Assembly (NCBI GenBank): GCA_947501845.1
Contig: CANMXP010000015.1
Coordinates: 1-64,000 of the forward strand
Length of the DNA: 64,000 bases
Reading direction: 5' to 3'
DNA from: an uncultured Flavobacteriaceae bacterium
GTDB lineage: Bacteria; Bacteroidota; Bacteroidia; Flavobacteriales; Flavobacteriaceae
Numbering within the stretch: the stretch's first letter is position 1; every line of letters begins with the position of its first letter. The notes under the pieces were generated by a model. It did no database searches. It saw only the letters and a program-made list of their open reading frames with translations, and was not told the DNA's origin. A program made the translations under genes and the position numbers. Positions 1 through 9,167 of this stretch are shown here, in pieces.

Positions 1-99
1 TAAAACACCTAATATGGTATATAAATTAACAGCGTAAATCAATTTTTAACCTGTAGCCATATTTCAGGACAAGACACTCGAAAACAACCCAAAAATATA

Positions 100-915
100 A
101 TGGACTACCAAACATATGAACCACATATTGACCTAAAATCGCTTGTTAGTTGCTATTGGACTTTGGAAATACCTAAACAGTCTGAACCGCAAAAACAACG
201 AATAGTACCTGATGGTTGTCTTGAAATGGCGTTTATTCTTGGAGATGATATAAAGCGGTACACTTCCGAAAGAGAATTTATACTTCAACCTCGTGCAATG
301 GTGTTAGGACAAACAATTGAGCCCTTTTACGTTGAACCAACAGGGTTTGTTAAAACATTTGCCATTCGATTTTATCCTTATGGGTTTGCTGATTTTTTTG
401 CCGAACCAATCAATAATTTGGTAAATAAAGAAACACCCATAGTTCAGATTTTTGGAACAGAAAATGCAGATGATTTGGAAGAAAAAATCGTCAAATCGGA
501 AAATACGGAACAACGGATAGGTATTATCGAAAAATTTCTTTTGGAAAGACTTAATGATAAAAAGACGATTAATAGAATTGTAAAAAACACCGTTGATTCC
601 CTTCTATCCACAAACGGAGCTGTCTCAATTAAATCAATCCTTAAAGATGACTTGTCGAAACGAAGACAACTCGAAAGAAACTTTAAAAGGCAAATTGGAG
701 TAAGCCCAAAACAATTGGGAAAAGTAATTCGATTACAAACAGCTTTAAAAATGTTGCTTAACTCAAAGTCAGAAAATCTAACAGATATTGCCTATAAAAG
801 TGAATACTTTGACCAAGCACACTTCATAAAAGACTTTAGAGAATTTACAGGAATAAACCCCAAAGAGTTTATCAATAACGAAAATTTAGCCCTTTCTGCC
901 CTTTTTTACAAGTAG
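100..915 (+). CDS. AraC-family transcriptional regulator
   Basis: A 271-residue DNA-binding regulator. The C-terminal part (about residues 175-260) reads as the two helix-turn-helix units of the AraC family, ending in the typical GINPKEF segment. The N-terminal half has the VPDGCLEMAF pattern seen in the DUF6597-type sensor domain of Bacteroidota AraC regulators; its ligand cannot be read from sequence. The gene lies 75 bp upstream of a VOC-domain gene on the same strand, so the two may form a small transcriptional unit in which it controls the VOC gene; that is inference. The ATG at 100 is the first start that keeps the N-terminal domain complete. Confidence 0.9.
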   Translation: MDYQTYEPHIDLKSLVSCYWTLEIPKQSEPQKQRIVPDGCLEMAFILGDDIKRYTSEREFILQPRAMVLGQTIEPFYVEPTGFVKTFAIRFYPYGFADFFAEPINNLVNKETPIVQIFGTENADDLEEKIVKSENTEQRIGIIEKFLLERLNDKKTINRIVKNTVDSLLSTNGAVSIKSILKDDLSKRRQLERNFKRQIGVSPKQLGKVIRLQTALKMLLNSKSENLTDIAYKSEYFDQAHFIKDFREFTGINPKEFINNENLALSALFYK

Positions 916-990
916 TTTAAGGGTGTCGCATTTTTACAATTTAAAGCAATTTTCTACAGCTAATTTTGTTCCGTAAACCATAAACGGAAA

Positions 991-1500
991 ATGAAAAACA
1001 CTATACTTATTTCAATTATTGCCTTGACCTTTGGCATTGTATCCTGTAAAAATAAAGGGGCCTCTGCTTCCGAATCAAATCCTAATAAAGAGACAACAAT
1101 CAAAAACGATAAGAATATGAATAGTTTTATATCAATATTTGAGATTCCAGCAACGGACATTTCACGAGCCGTTAACTTTTACAAAGAAATTTTAGGAGTA
1201 GAAATTGAAAGATTAGATTTTCCAGAAATGGAAATGGGCTTATTTCCATACCAAGACCAAATAGTTACAGGAGTTATTATGAAAGGAGAAGGTTACGAAC
1301 CTTCTGCCAGTGGAGTTACTATTTACCTAAATGGTGGAGACAATTTGCAAACTATCCTTGATAAAGTAGAAGTAAATGGTGGAAGAATAATTATTCCTAA
1401 AACACCTCACGCTGACGAGAGTGGATATTTTGCTATTTTCCACGACTCAGAAGGAAATAAAATGGGACTTCATTACCAAATTAAAAAGAGCGAACCCTAG
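991..1500 (+). CDS. VOC (glyoxalase/bleomycin-resistance fold) lipoprotein
   Basis: A 169-residue protein with a lipoprotein-type signal (hydrophobic stretch then GIVSC, Cys19), a polar linker of about 25 residues, and one VOC domain from about residue 44 to the end. The phrase TDISRAVNFYKEILGVE is the typical first beta-alpha unit, and EGNKMGLHYQ is the usual closing strand. VOC proteins are metal-dependent lyases, dioxygenases or drug binders, and the substrate cannot be told here. Cytosolic VOC homologues usually start near FISIFEIPATD, and an internal ATG (Met43, 1117) is available, so the lipoprotein leader could be a mis-chosen start. It is probably co-transcribed with the AraC regulator upstream. 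Confidence 0.82.
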   Translation: MKNTILISIIALTFGIVSCKNKGASASESNPNKETTIKNDKNMNSFISIFEIPATDISRAVNFYKEILGVEIERLDFPEMEMGLFPYQDQIVTGVIMKGEGYEPSASGVTIYLNGGDNLQTILDKVEVNGGRIIIPKTPHADESGYFAIFHDSEGNKMGLHYQIKKSEP

Positions 1501-1560
1501 CTGGCGCTCGTTTTCAAAGCGTGCTAAACCTAGTAACTCCACTCATGCCACAACAGACGG

Positions 1561-1714
1561 TATGAAACACGAACCTTTACTGCCATACTAGTGTGAATCA
1601 TAGGAGAAGAAGTATCCTTATATAATTTAAATGGCTTTTATAAATGTAAGTGTTGTTATATATTTGAGTATGTATAACGGGTATATGCTTACTGGTGTGC
1701 ATATTCAATTGTTA
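1561..1714 (+). repeat. Dispersed intergenic repeat, copy A (promoter plus palindrome)
   Basis: This is close to identical in long blocks to 10036-10190 and more divergent from 12865-13014. It contains a flavobacterial -7-like box TATATTTG at 1659-1666. Directly after comes an imperfect inverted repeat from TAAC (1675) to GTTA (1714), with arms TAACGG..ATATGC and GCATAT..GTTA. The order (promoter, then structured leader, then a + strand gene) is kept in all three copies. The identity with copy B is visible by eye; no exact percentage was computed. Confidence 0.85.
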
Positions 1715-1848
1715 CCTGCAAGCTGAAAAGCCAACCGCACAGTCCAGCACATTTCATTTTTTTCGTGCCTCAAAAAATAAAAAGAGCTTGCCTTTTCCCA
1801 ACGCTCACTCAGAACAAAAATCAGAATTAAATAGGAATTTAAAAAAAT

Positions 1849-1884
1849 GTCCGTAAATTTGTCCGTGTACGTAAAAACGTCCGT
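1849..1884 (+). promoter_or_regulatory. Three GTCCGT hexamers ahead of the methyltransferase
   Basis: GTCCGT occurs at 1849, 1861 and 1879, the last ending 8 bp before the ATG. Integrase arm-type domains bind short direct repeats, and this gene's N-terminus is such a domain, so these may be its sites. That would imply autoregulation or a leftover from the integrase gene the 5' end came from. The repeats are seen; the binding role is inferred. Confidence 0.5.
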
Positions 1885-1892
1885 GAATAATT

Positions 1893-4100
1893 ATGGCAAC
1901 AATTAATTTTTATTTAGACAAACCTGACAAAAAAGGATTTGCACCAATTCATCTTCGAATAAACTGTAACGGAAGTCAAGTTAAGGTTTCTACAGGACAG
2001 AAAATAGAACCGAAAAACTTCAATAAATCTAAACAAAAAGCGATTGGATTAAGTCTGGAATCGCACGAAATCAATCATTATTTAGATTTTCTAAGAGAAC
2101 GAGCAGATGAACTTTTGCACCATTCAAATAAAAAAACCTTTGTACAAGACGAAGTTAAAAGTGTATTGAACGAACACATAGAAAATTACAAAGAAAATAG
2201 CAATGTAAATATTGTGAAAGAGCAAGTAGCGCTTTATGGAAAACCATTCACTTTTGTAGATTTATTTGCTGGAGCTGGCGGTTTTAGTGAAGGTTTTTTA
2301 CAAGCTGAACATAATAATAAATTCTTCGATTTTGTTGTTGCCAACGACATCAACGAAAATTGCGAATTAACTCACGTTGTTCGTTACAATCACCAATTAG
2401 GTTTAGACGCAGAATTTCTTAAACAAGATATTACAGAACCAGACTTTTTAGACAATTTATTAGAAAAAATTGACGGTCGTCAAATTGATGTTGTCTGTGG
2501 TGGACCGCCTTGTCAAAGTTTCAGTCTTGCAGGGAAAAGAAAAAAATTCGACAAAAAGGATGATTTATTCTCTCATTATCTAGAAGTAATAAAGGTTTTA
2601 CAACCAAAATACTTCGTTATGGAAAATGTCAAGGGAATCTTGACAAAAGAAAAAGGCAAAATAAAAGAACTAATAATCAAAGAGATTAATTCTATTGTTG
2701 ACACAAAAGAAATTCCATTACTAATTTCATTCATTAAAAAAATACGAAAAGAATCTAATTCGTTTCTTTTTGACAGTATTATAAAGCGAGTAGAACTAGA
2801 AAAACTACTTGAAAAAGATAAAGAAACTGGAAAAGCTGATTTCATCACTTTTGTAGAAAATAGATTTAGAAAATTAACGCCAAAAATTGCTGATTACAAA
2901 ACGAGTAAAACGGACGAAAATATCAACACAATTCGCCACGGTTTTAACCTTTTAACTAGAACAAAAGAATGGGAAAAGCTAAAACGTGATATTATAAAAG
3001 AAAAAGATTTTTGCAATATTGACAGCGATAATTTCGCAAATGCGTTCACAGATTTCCTTACAGAAATCAGTTCTGAAAATGTAATTACAAAAATTGAAGA
3101 CGCTTTCAAAATTCTAAAAGTACCAAGTACTTATAAAAAAGATTGTGAAGACATTATTACATCTTTGAAAATCTACACAACGTCTTTTGATGAATCCATT
3201 GAAATATTAAAATCGCATTGTAATACTAAACAAAATAAAGAGTTAGAAACTATTCTTGAAAGCATTAGGCTTTACAAAATAGAACAGCCATTTGTTGCTA
3301 ACGCATCAAATTATGGTGTTCCTCAAAATAGAGAAAGGGTACTTTTTATAGGTTGTCGCAAAGACCAAAAGTATATTTCTGAAATTCCAGCAACAGTCTC
3401 AGAAGAAGAAAAAGTTACCATTTTTGAAGCTTTGTATGATTTGGATTTTATCGGTAATAATCAAGAAGCTCATCGTTACGAATTGGTTGATATTTCAGCT
3501 CAATACAATGGAACAGCCAAAAAAATGGCTAAACTTTTAAAGAAACGTAGAATTGATGGAAAGCCAATTTCAAAAGGCGGAAAATCATTTGCAGAATGGT
3601 CAAAAAAAGGTCGATTGATTGAACGTTTCAAACCACAAACTAAGCCATTTTATGTTAGGAATAGTGAAGCACTAGAAAATGGCGAAAAGTATTTCGACTT
3701 ACTGAATAATCACAAAACAAGTAACCAAAACGAAACTGTTATTGAAAGACTTGGTGTCATTTTAAAAAATGGTAATTACAAAAAAGCACAACCAGAACTT
3801 GAAAAATTAAATCTTTCAACAAACAAAAGAAATTACAATGTTTTAAAGCCTGACGAACAAAGCTCTACCATAATGACCATTGCAGACGATTATATTCACT
3901 ATAATTCACCAAGGTCTTTAACTGTTAGGGAAATGGCACGCTTACAATCGTTTGATGACTCTTTTGTATTTCAAGGAAAACGCTCAACTGGAGGAAATAA
4001 TAGAAAAACAGAAGTGCCACAATACACTTTAGTTGGTAATGCTGTTCCACCTTTATTGGCAAGAGCAGTAGCAAGTGAAATTTTAAAAAATATTAAATAA
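1893..4100 (+). CDS. C5-cytosine DNA methyltransferase with N-terminal integrase arm-binding domain
   Basis: A 735-residue modification enzyme. Motif I FVDLFAGAGGFSEGF lies at about 120-134, the PPCQ catalytic loop at 203-211 (nucleophile Cys207), ENV at 244-246, PQNRERV at about 476-482, and the closing VREMARLQ and LVGNAVPP motifs near 675 and 715. An insert of about 200 residues sits between the ENV motif and PQNRERV. Residues 1-95 are not methyltransferase: they match the arm-type DNA-binding domain of Bacteroidota tyrosine recombinases (GFAPIHLRINCNGSQVKVST then KNFNKSKQK). No recombinase catalytic domain follows. The gene leads an operon (3 bp, 2 bp, then a 4 bp overlap) ending in an MvaI/BcnI-type endonuclease, which suggests CCWGG- or CCSGG-like specificity; that is inference. 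Confidence 0.95.
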   Translation: MATINFYLDKPDKKGFAPIHLRINCNGSQVKVSTGQKIEPKNFNKSKQKAIGLSLESHEINHYLDFLRERADELLHHSNKKTFVQDEVKSVLNEHIENYKENSNVNIVKEQVALYGKPFTFVDLFAGAGGFSEGFLQAEHNNKFFDFVVANDINENCELTHVVRYNHQLGLDAEFLKQDITEPDFLDNLLEKIDGRQIDVVCGGPPCQSFSLAGKRKKFDKKDDLFSHYLEVIKVLQPKYFVMENVKGILTKEKGKIKELIIKEINSIVDTKEIPLLISFIKKIRKESNSFLFDSIIKRVELEKLLEKDKETGKADFITFVENRFRKLTPKIADYKTSKTDENINTIRHGFNLLTRTKEWEKLKRDIIKEKDFCNIDSDNFANAFTDFLTEISSENVITKIEDAFKILKVPSTYKKDCEDIITSLKIYTTSFDESIEILKSHCNTKQNKELETILESIRLYKIEQPFVANASNYGVPQNRERVLFIGCRKDQKYISEIPATVSEEEKVTIFEALYDLDFIGNNQEAHRYELVDISAQYNGTAKKMAKLLKKRRIDGKPISKGGKSFAEWSKKGRLIERFKPQTKPFYVRNSEALENGEKYFDLLNNHKTSNQNETVIERLGVILKNGNYKKAQPELEKLNLSTNKRNYNVLKPDEQSSTIMTIADDYIHYNSPRSLTVREMARLQSFDDSFVFQGKRSTGGNNRKTEVPQYTLVGNAVPPLLARAVASEILKNIK

Positions 4101-4103
4101 TAT

Positions 4104-5249
4104 ATGAATTCATTTAAAATAATTGGCTTTACCAAAGATTTTCGCACAAATACAAATGTGATTTACGCCCAAATATTAGTACAGGAGTATTTTGAATTGA
4201 TTGGTGAAAATTACAATAAATTTCAACTTCAAAGAAAAAGAGAAGTTCATAGAGGATATAAGCGCCTAAAAGAAGATTTACAAAAAGGTGCTTTAATACC
4301 AGGGATTACATTGGCTATAGAACCAAATGTAGCGTCTGACTTTATAGATATAATAGAAAAACAAGATATCAGTAAAATTACAGAGAAAATAAAACACGTC
4401 AAAGATAACATTTACATTTTGGATGGTTTACAAAGAACTCATAAAATAAAAGAATTACTTGATAATGATGTTAAATTCAAAAATGACCAAAAGTTACTTT
4501 TAGAAATCTGGATCGAACCAGATATCTCACATTTGGTCTATAGATTAATTGTCCTTAATTCGGGGCAAAAACCTATGTCAATGAGACATCAAATAGAATT
4601 GCTTTTTACCACGATGAGAGTTACTTTAACTAAAGAAATTGATAATCTAGAAATACTAGTAGAAAACGAAGAATCAAAAAGAACTAGTGGTAGACAATTT
4701 CCATTTGAAAGGCTAGTAACAGCCTATTATAGTTTTTTAATGAGGTCGCCAGAAGTAGACAAATCTAGCATTGTTTCCGAAAGACTAATTGAGGAAAAAA
4801 TAATGGATGGAAATGAAGAGTATTTGACAGAAAGCTTTTCAGCTTTTAAAAAATACTTGAATGATTATTGTTTACTAGATGAACATCTATTTCGCATATG
4901 TGATAAAACAAACTTAAAATCATTTAGAAATTGGTTTGCGGATGCTAACGTGATTAACTCATTTTTTGCGGCAATTGGAAAACTGCACGAATCAAGAGCT
5001 GAAAGAGTTCAAAGTGCTATAGGCGTTTTAAAAACCCAATTAACTGATGGTAATTCTGGCGAAGATGTTTTAAGGCTAGAAGATTATAAAAAAATAAGAC
5101 AAGAAGTTGCTGACCCTAAAGTCTATAATGTCGGCTATGCTACTAGATTGTTACTAGTCAATTCCTTTAGCGAATACTTCAGAGATGAAGGATTAACCTC
5201 TTTATATAATTGTTGGGTAGATATGTCTATTAGTCTAAAGAAGAGCTAA
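4104..5249 (+). CDS. DGQHR/DndB-like protein of the R-M operon
   Basis: A 381-residue protein starting 3 bp after the methyltransferase stop. YILDGLQRTHKI (about residues 107-118) is the signature of the DGQHR family, distantly related to the ParB N-terminal fold and to DndB. The later segment VLNSGQKPMSMRHQIELLF is also typical of that family (LNxGQKxM). Such proteins occur in DNA modification and defence operons, where a few act as regulators; the role here is unknown. No signal peptide or membrane segment is seen, so it is cytosolic. The tight spacing argues that it is produced with the R-M enzymes. Confidence 0.65.
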   Translation: MNSFKIIGFTKDFRTNTNVIYAQILVQEYFELIGENYNKFQLQRKREVHRGYKRLKEDLQKGALIPGITLAIEPNVASDFIDIIEKQDISKITEKIKHVKDNIYILDGLQRTHKIKELLDNDVKFKNDQKLLLEIWIEPDISHLVYRLIVLNSGQKPMSMRHQIELLFTTMRVTLTKEIDNLEILVENEESKRTSGRQFPFERLVTAYYSFLMRSPEVDKSSIVSERLIEEKIMDGNEEYLTESFSAFKKYLNDYCLLDEHLFRICDKTNLKSFRNWFADANVINSFFAAIGKLHESRAERVQSAIGVLKTQLTDGNSGEDVLRLEDYKKIRQEVADPKVYNVGYATRLLLVNSFSEYFRDEGLTSLYNCWVDMSISLKKS

Positions 5250-5251
5250 TT

Positions 5252-6313
5252 ATGACTTACGAACAGTTAATTGCAATAAAGGAGGAGGAAACATTTTTAG
5301 AAAACATTGAAGTAATTGAAGTTTTAGGATATCCCTGTATAGATGATAAAATTGTACTTCCCATTTCTACATCCTTCTCTTTTGATAGAAATAACAATAT
5401 TAATATTAAATATGAGTCTGGCACCAATATAGGTGAAATAAAATTCTTAAAGGATAGAAAAGTTGAAGATATAGAGAGCTTGCCAAACGATGAAAAGATA
5501 TGTTTTTATATCGATTATGACCAAGAACATATCGTAGACCAAAGTCATACTTTCAAGTATGATTACATAATTATAAAGAAAAGATATTTTAGTAAATACA
5601 AATCAAAGTATAAAAAGACATCATCAATTTGGGGTAGTTTCTTTCATATTGATGATGAACCTAACATCATATTTGATAAGAAAAAAACAACTACCAGTAT
5701 ATCCGTTTCTAGTAACTTGAAAATAAGAAATAGTATTTATAAGGACAATCTATTTCTATCTATAAACGAGCCTAATCCATTTAATCGTTTTCTGAAATTA
5801 TATCATTTACTGGAATTACAATTTGATATGCATACTGCTCAAAAAATTAAAGCATTAGTTGAAGAAGGCAACAAAGAGAAAGAAATTAGCAGTAAACTAA
5901 AAGAATATACGCGTGAAGAGATTAATAGGCTAATCTCAATCATAAGAGAACGTTGTATTGATTTGGTCTCTCTAACAAACACGATGAATACAATAGAACC
6001 TTTTAAGGAAAAAGCAATTAAAATATTTTATCAATATGGTAAAGAAAGTAACCCCTTAAGAAGAACGAATGGCTTCAGAGGTATCGTTAATGAAGAAGGA
6101 CGATTTGGCAATCAAACATTTATTGAGTCACAAGGCCATAACTATAATATAATAATACCCAAGATATGTGCTTACTGGATATATCGTGTTAGGTCTTCAA
6201 TTGCTCATAATAAGTTTGGTGAATATATAATGGATAAAAATGACGAAGAATTTATTGTAGAATTTGCAGAACCACTACTTAAAGAAGTTGTTACTCAATG
6301 TTTTAAAATATGA
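5252..6313 (+). CDS. Unknown R-M operon protein with C-terminal HEPN-like RX4H motif
   Basis: A 353-residue protein I cannot assign to a named family. The N-terminal ~150 residues are rich in beta-like, charged sequence; the rest looks helical. Near the C-terminus, Arg314-SSIA-His319 followed by NK fits the RX4-6H signature of HEPN domains, which are often ribonucleases in toxin-antitoxin and abortive-infection systems. It starts 2 bp after the previous gene and overlaps the endonuclease start by 4 bp (ATGA), so it belongs to the same operon. It could be a non-catalytic HEPN or a chance motif, and a toxin role is only a hypothesis. Confidence 0.6.
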   Translation: MTYEQLIAIKEEETFLENIEVIEVLGYPCIDDKIVLPISTSFSFDRNNNINIKYESGTNIGEIKFLKDRKVEDIESLPNDEKICFYIDYDQEHIVDQSHTFKYDYIIIKKRYFSKYKSKYKKTSSIWGSFFHIDDEPNIIFDKKKTTTSISVSSNLKIRNSIYKDNLFLSINEPNPFNRFLKLYHLLELQFDMHTAQKIKALVEEGNKEKEISSKLKEYTREEINRLISIIRERCIDLVSLTNTMNTIEPFKEKAIKIFYQYGKESNPLRRTNGFRGIVNEEGRFGNQTFIESQGHNYNIIIPKICAYWIYRVRSSIAHNKFGEYIMDKNDEEFIVEFAEPLLKEVVTQCFKI

Positions 6314-7491
6314 GAAAACTTACAGACGCAGAACAAGAAAAAATAAAAGTACTGACTAAAAACCAAGTTTCTCTTACCTTAATTGAACCGACTGAAACAG
6401 GACTTAAAAAATCAATAATGGATGCTACTGGTTCTGTTCGTAGCTATTTGAAAAGCGAGAACATTCACGATTATGAATTGCAGAATCAAGGTACAGAAAG
6501 TAAAAGAATGATTCCAGCAGTTATTCATAAAGGTTTTAAGATTATTAAGTCAAAAGCTTCACTATATCGACCTTCTACAAAAAAAGGAGACCCAAGAATT
6601 TGGTTTTATGGTTTGACAAAAGTTGCTGACCCAAACGATATTATCGCAATCACATATTACAATGATAGTTTTCAGGTTTTTAACTTGACAAAATTAGATG
6701 TTAAGGAATTGATTAATTCTTCAATTCTAAATCCATTTCAAGAACTAATTAATGCAATCAGTACGACAGAAAATGAAGTTGCTTTTGAGCTTTTAGCTAT
6801 GTTGAGAAAAATTGCAAATGCTGGTCCAATTCCTTCAATGGTAGATGCTGATACTTCCGTAGGTCGAACACTTGAAACTGCACTCGGAATAGATATTAAT
6901 TCTTCCAAACAACCAGACTATAAAGGAATTGAGCTTAAATCGTTCAGAAATAGTAGAACGAACCGAAAAAATTTGTTTGCACAAGTTCCAGATTGGAAAT
7001 TGAGCAAGTTTAAAAGTTCAGCGGAAATTCTTGATAACTTCGGCTATGAACGAGAAGAAGATTTTAAATTATATTGCACGGTTTCTGCAATTACTAGAAA
7101 CTCTCAAGGCTTGAATTTAAGAATCGATACTGACATCAAACAACTGATTGAAAACTCTGACAATCCAGAAGTTGGAGATTTTGTAGTTTGGACATTAGAC
7201 AAACTTCATAATCGACTAAAGTCAAAACATAAAGAAACATTTTGGGTAGAAGCCGAAAGTACCAGACTAAATGACCGAGAGCATTTTCAATATAAGTTGG
7301 TAGAACATACTAAAAAGCCAATCACTTCGCAATTTGACCTGCTAATTGAGCAAGGAATTATAACACTTGACCATTTAATTAAGCGAAACTCAAAAGGAAA
7401 GGTTGTCGAGAAAGGTCCGTTGTTTAAAATAAAACCGAAAGGAATTGAGTTGTTGTTTCCGCCAAGTGAAAGTTACAATTTAATGGCATAA
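6310..7491 (+). CDS. MvaI/BcnI-family type II restriction endonuclease
   Basis: A 393-residue endonuclease. The block from GRTLETALGI (about residue 184) through KQPDYKGIELKSF fits the family core: a conserved TLExxLGI helix followed by a PD-(D/E)xK-type site with Asp in PDYKG and Glu-x-Lys in ELK. Characterised relatives cut CCWGG (MvaI) or CCSGG (BcnI) as monomers; the exact target here is not readable. It overlaps the preceding gene by 4 bp (translational coupling) and is last in the operon led by the matching C5 methyltransferase. Its open frame and intact active site suggest a working system. Confidence 0.85.
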   Translation: MRKLTDAEQEKIKVLTKNQVSLTLIEPTETGLKKSIMDATGSVRSYLKSENIHDYELQNQGTESKRMIPAVIHKGFKIIKSKASLYRPSTKKGDPRIWFYGLTKVADPNDIIAITYYNDSFQVFNLTKLDVKELINSSILNPFQELINAISTTENEVAFELLAMLRKIANAGPIPSMVDADTSVGRTLETALGIDINSSKQPDYKGIELKSFRNSRTNRKNLFAQVPDWKLSKFKSSAEILDNFGYEREEDFKLYCTVSAITRNSQGLNLRIDTDIKQLIENSDNPEVGDFVVWTLDKLHNRLKSKHKETFWVEAESTRLNDREHFQYKLVEHTKKPITSQFDLLIEQGIITLDHLIKRNSKGKVVEKGPLFKIKPKGIELLFPPSESYNLMA

Positions 7492-7839
7492 CGGAATTAC
7501 CAACGCTGAAAGCCATACACATTTCCAGTCGCACCATCCAAGCACACCAAAACTGTAAAAGAGTATGTCTTTGCCAACGCTAGCAAGTTTATGGATAAAA
7601 AAAGCCAGCCAGGTAACAAGGTATAAAAAACATAGGGCGTTTACGCTAAATCGAAAGGTCTGTGAATATTAATTAAGTCCGCTAAATATAAAATTTGGCG
7701 TTTATAGTAGAAAAGATAAAAGCAAAATATTTATATTTAGCTAAGTAATAAACCGAAACGATAGTGCCTATCACCTGCCCTACGTTTCTTATACTGAACG
7801 TTATAAGCAATTTACTAAGTCACTATAATTATAAATTTC
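7492..7839 (+). other. 348-bp non-coding spacer with inverted repeats
   Basis: No open frame of useful length is present. The end nearest the next gene contains GAAACG at about 7754 and CGTTTC at about 7785 as inverted arms, followed by AACGTTATAAGC about 40 bp before the next ATG. The early part carries a CCAACGCTGAAAGCC-type segment. Spacers of this kind recur between single + strand genes in this region. Confidence 0.5.
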
Positions 7840-9036
7840 ATGAGTAAAGTAAAAAAATGTCTGCAAATGTTTGCGGAGAAATACAAATATACATTTGAAG
7901 ATAATGATCCTTACAAGGATATTTCTTATTTGGATATGGCATTAACAGAAAATTGCACAGAGAAAGAATTTATAGAAATTCTTAAAGCGGAGTATGTTAA
8001 TAGAGTCCATTATGGTCAGATCATAATTCGCTTTGCGAAAGATTTATACAATTATGAAGGGTTTAAAAATTTTAATAAAAAAACACAACATCAAATATTA
8101 CTTAAAACGGATTGTAAAATTGAATACATAGAAAATTATAATGATATACCTATAAAACCAATCATAGATAATTGGATGAGTCATGAAATGGAATTGCTAA
8201 CTCCTTACGTTAGCGATAATGACCTAGAAGATACTAAGCATCTTGAGTTTTACACTAAAGTAACAAACTGGTTATTACGCCACAATGATTTTAAACCTAA
8301 CCTCCCTAAAAGCCATCCTATTGTAAAATGGGCAAAGAGACTTTCTAAATCAAATGCGAAGGCATATGCAAAACAAGGTCATCTGTTATTAGAGAAATTA
8401 GGAATGTTAGGATCCGACAAAATCGATATTTCCGAAATGAGATGGATGGAGTTAATGGAACATAACCTTACTATTAGTTGTAAGGATTTAATAATGACTA
8501 AGAATAATAAGATACATGGATTAGTTCTTTATTTTTATTCATATGATTTTACCTGTTGGTGTGATTATAAGGAAAATGAAAAACTTGAATTAGATAATAT
8601 AGAGGATTGGATTAATGGCTCTTCTAAAGAAGCAGATATAGATTATAACTTGGGGACTATACCACATGATGAAAAGGATAAAACGTTAACTGACATGGCA
8701 TATTTAATAATATCAGTAGTAATGGCAAAAGCCCTAATTAACCTAAAAAATGATGTAACATTAAATACTCATTTTTCTGAAAATTTAAAAATTAGTATAA
8801 ATATTGATGACATGTATCAAAAACCTATCTTTTCTGGTAATTACTATAACAGTAGTCTTCATAGTAAATACGATAAAAGATATACCCCAGACCCTAAAAT
8901 TGTAAAAAAGATAATAAAAAAGTACGTTTCTAGTAAAGAGAATGAAGAATTAATTATGGATCTTTTAAAAGGACAACCTACAGCTTCTGGATTAGAACTT
9001 TGGAGTGAATTGACATATGAGGATAAGTTCTATTAA
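7840..9036 (+). CDS. Hypothetical protein
   Basis: A 398-residue soluble protein with no signal peptide or membrane helix. It is Lys/Asp/Asn-rich and predicted mostly helical. I do not recognise a family or a catalytic motif. It stands alone, with 348 bp of spacer before it and 209 bp after, in the middle of the accessory region directly after the R-M operon. That position fits a defence-island or cassette cargo gene, but nothing in the sequence shows a function. The ATG at 7840 is the first in frame and no better start was seen. Confidence 0.7.
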   Translation: MSKVKKCLQMFAEKYKYTFEDNDPYKDISYLDMALTENCTEKEFIEILKAEYVNRVHYGQIIIRFAKDLYNYEGFKNFNKKTQHQILLKTDCKIEYIENYNDIPIKPIIDNWMSHEMELLTPYVSDNDLEDTKHLEFYTKVTNWLLRHNDFKPNLPKSHPIVKWAKRLSKSNAKAYAKQGHLLLEKLGMLGSDKIDISEMRWMELMEHNLTISCKDLIMTKNNKIHGLVLYFYSYDFTCWCDYKENEKLELDNIEDWINGSSKEADIDYNLGTIPHDEKDKTLTDMAYLIISVVMAKALINLKNDVTLNTHFSENLKISINIDDMYQKPIFSGNYYNSSLHSKYDKRYTPDPKIVKKIIKKYVSSKENEELIMDLLKGQPTASGLELWSELTYEDKFY

Positions 9037-9167
9037 AACTATATCTAATAAATTAATCTATCCATAAAAAATCAAAAGGAAATGGAGTGGATAATGAAGC
9101 CATAGTAGTATCCACAGTAATTTCTCTAAAAAAAGTGCAAAAATTTAAAGAACGTAAAAAAAGGACA

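Larger units (their letters stand above)
1501..1892 (+). other. 392-bp spacer with repeat element copy A and integrase-like leader
   Basis: No gene is visible here. The spacer holds the first copy of the ~155 bp repeat (1561-1714), a pyrimidine-rich stretch, and just before the methyltransferase start three GTCCGT hexamers (1849-1854, 1861-1866, 1879-1884). Leaders rich in GTCCGT are familiar in front of Bacteroidota tyrosine integrase genes. Confidence 0.7.

Noticed and set aside
1893-2180. A tyrosine recombinase or prophage integrase
   Set aside because: Only the arm-binding domain is present. There is no core-binding domain or R-H-R-Y catalytic set, and the frame continues as a methyltransferase.
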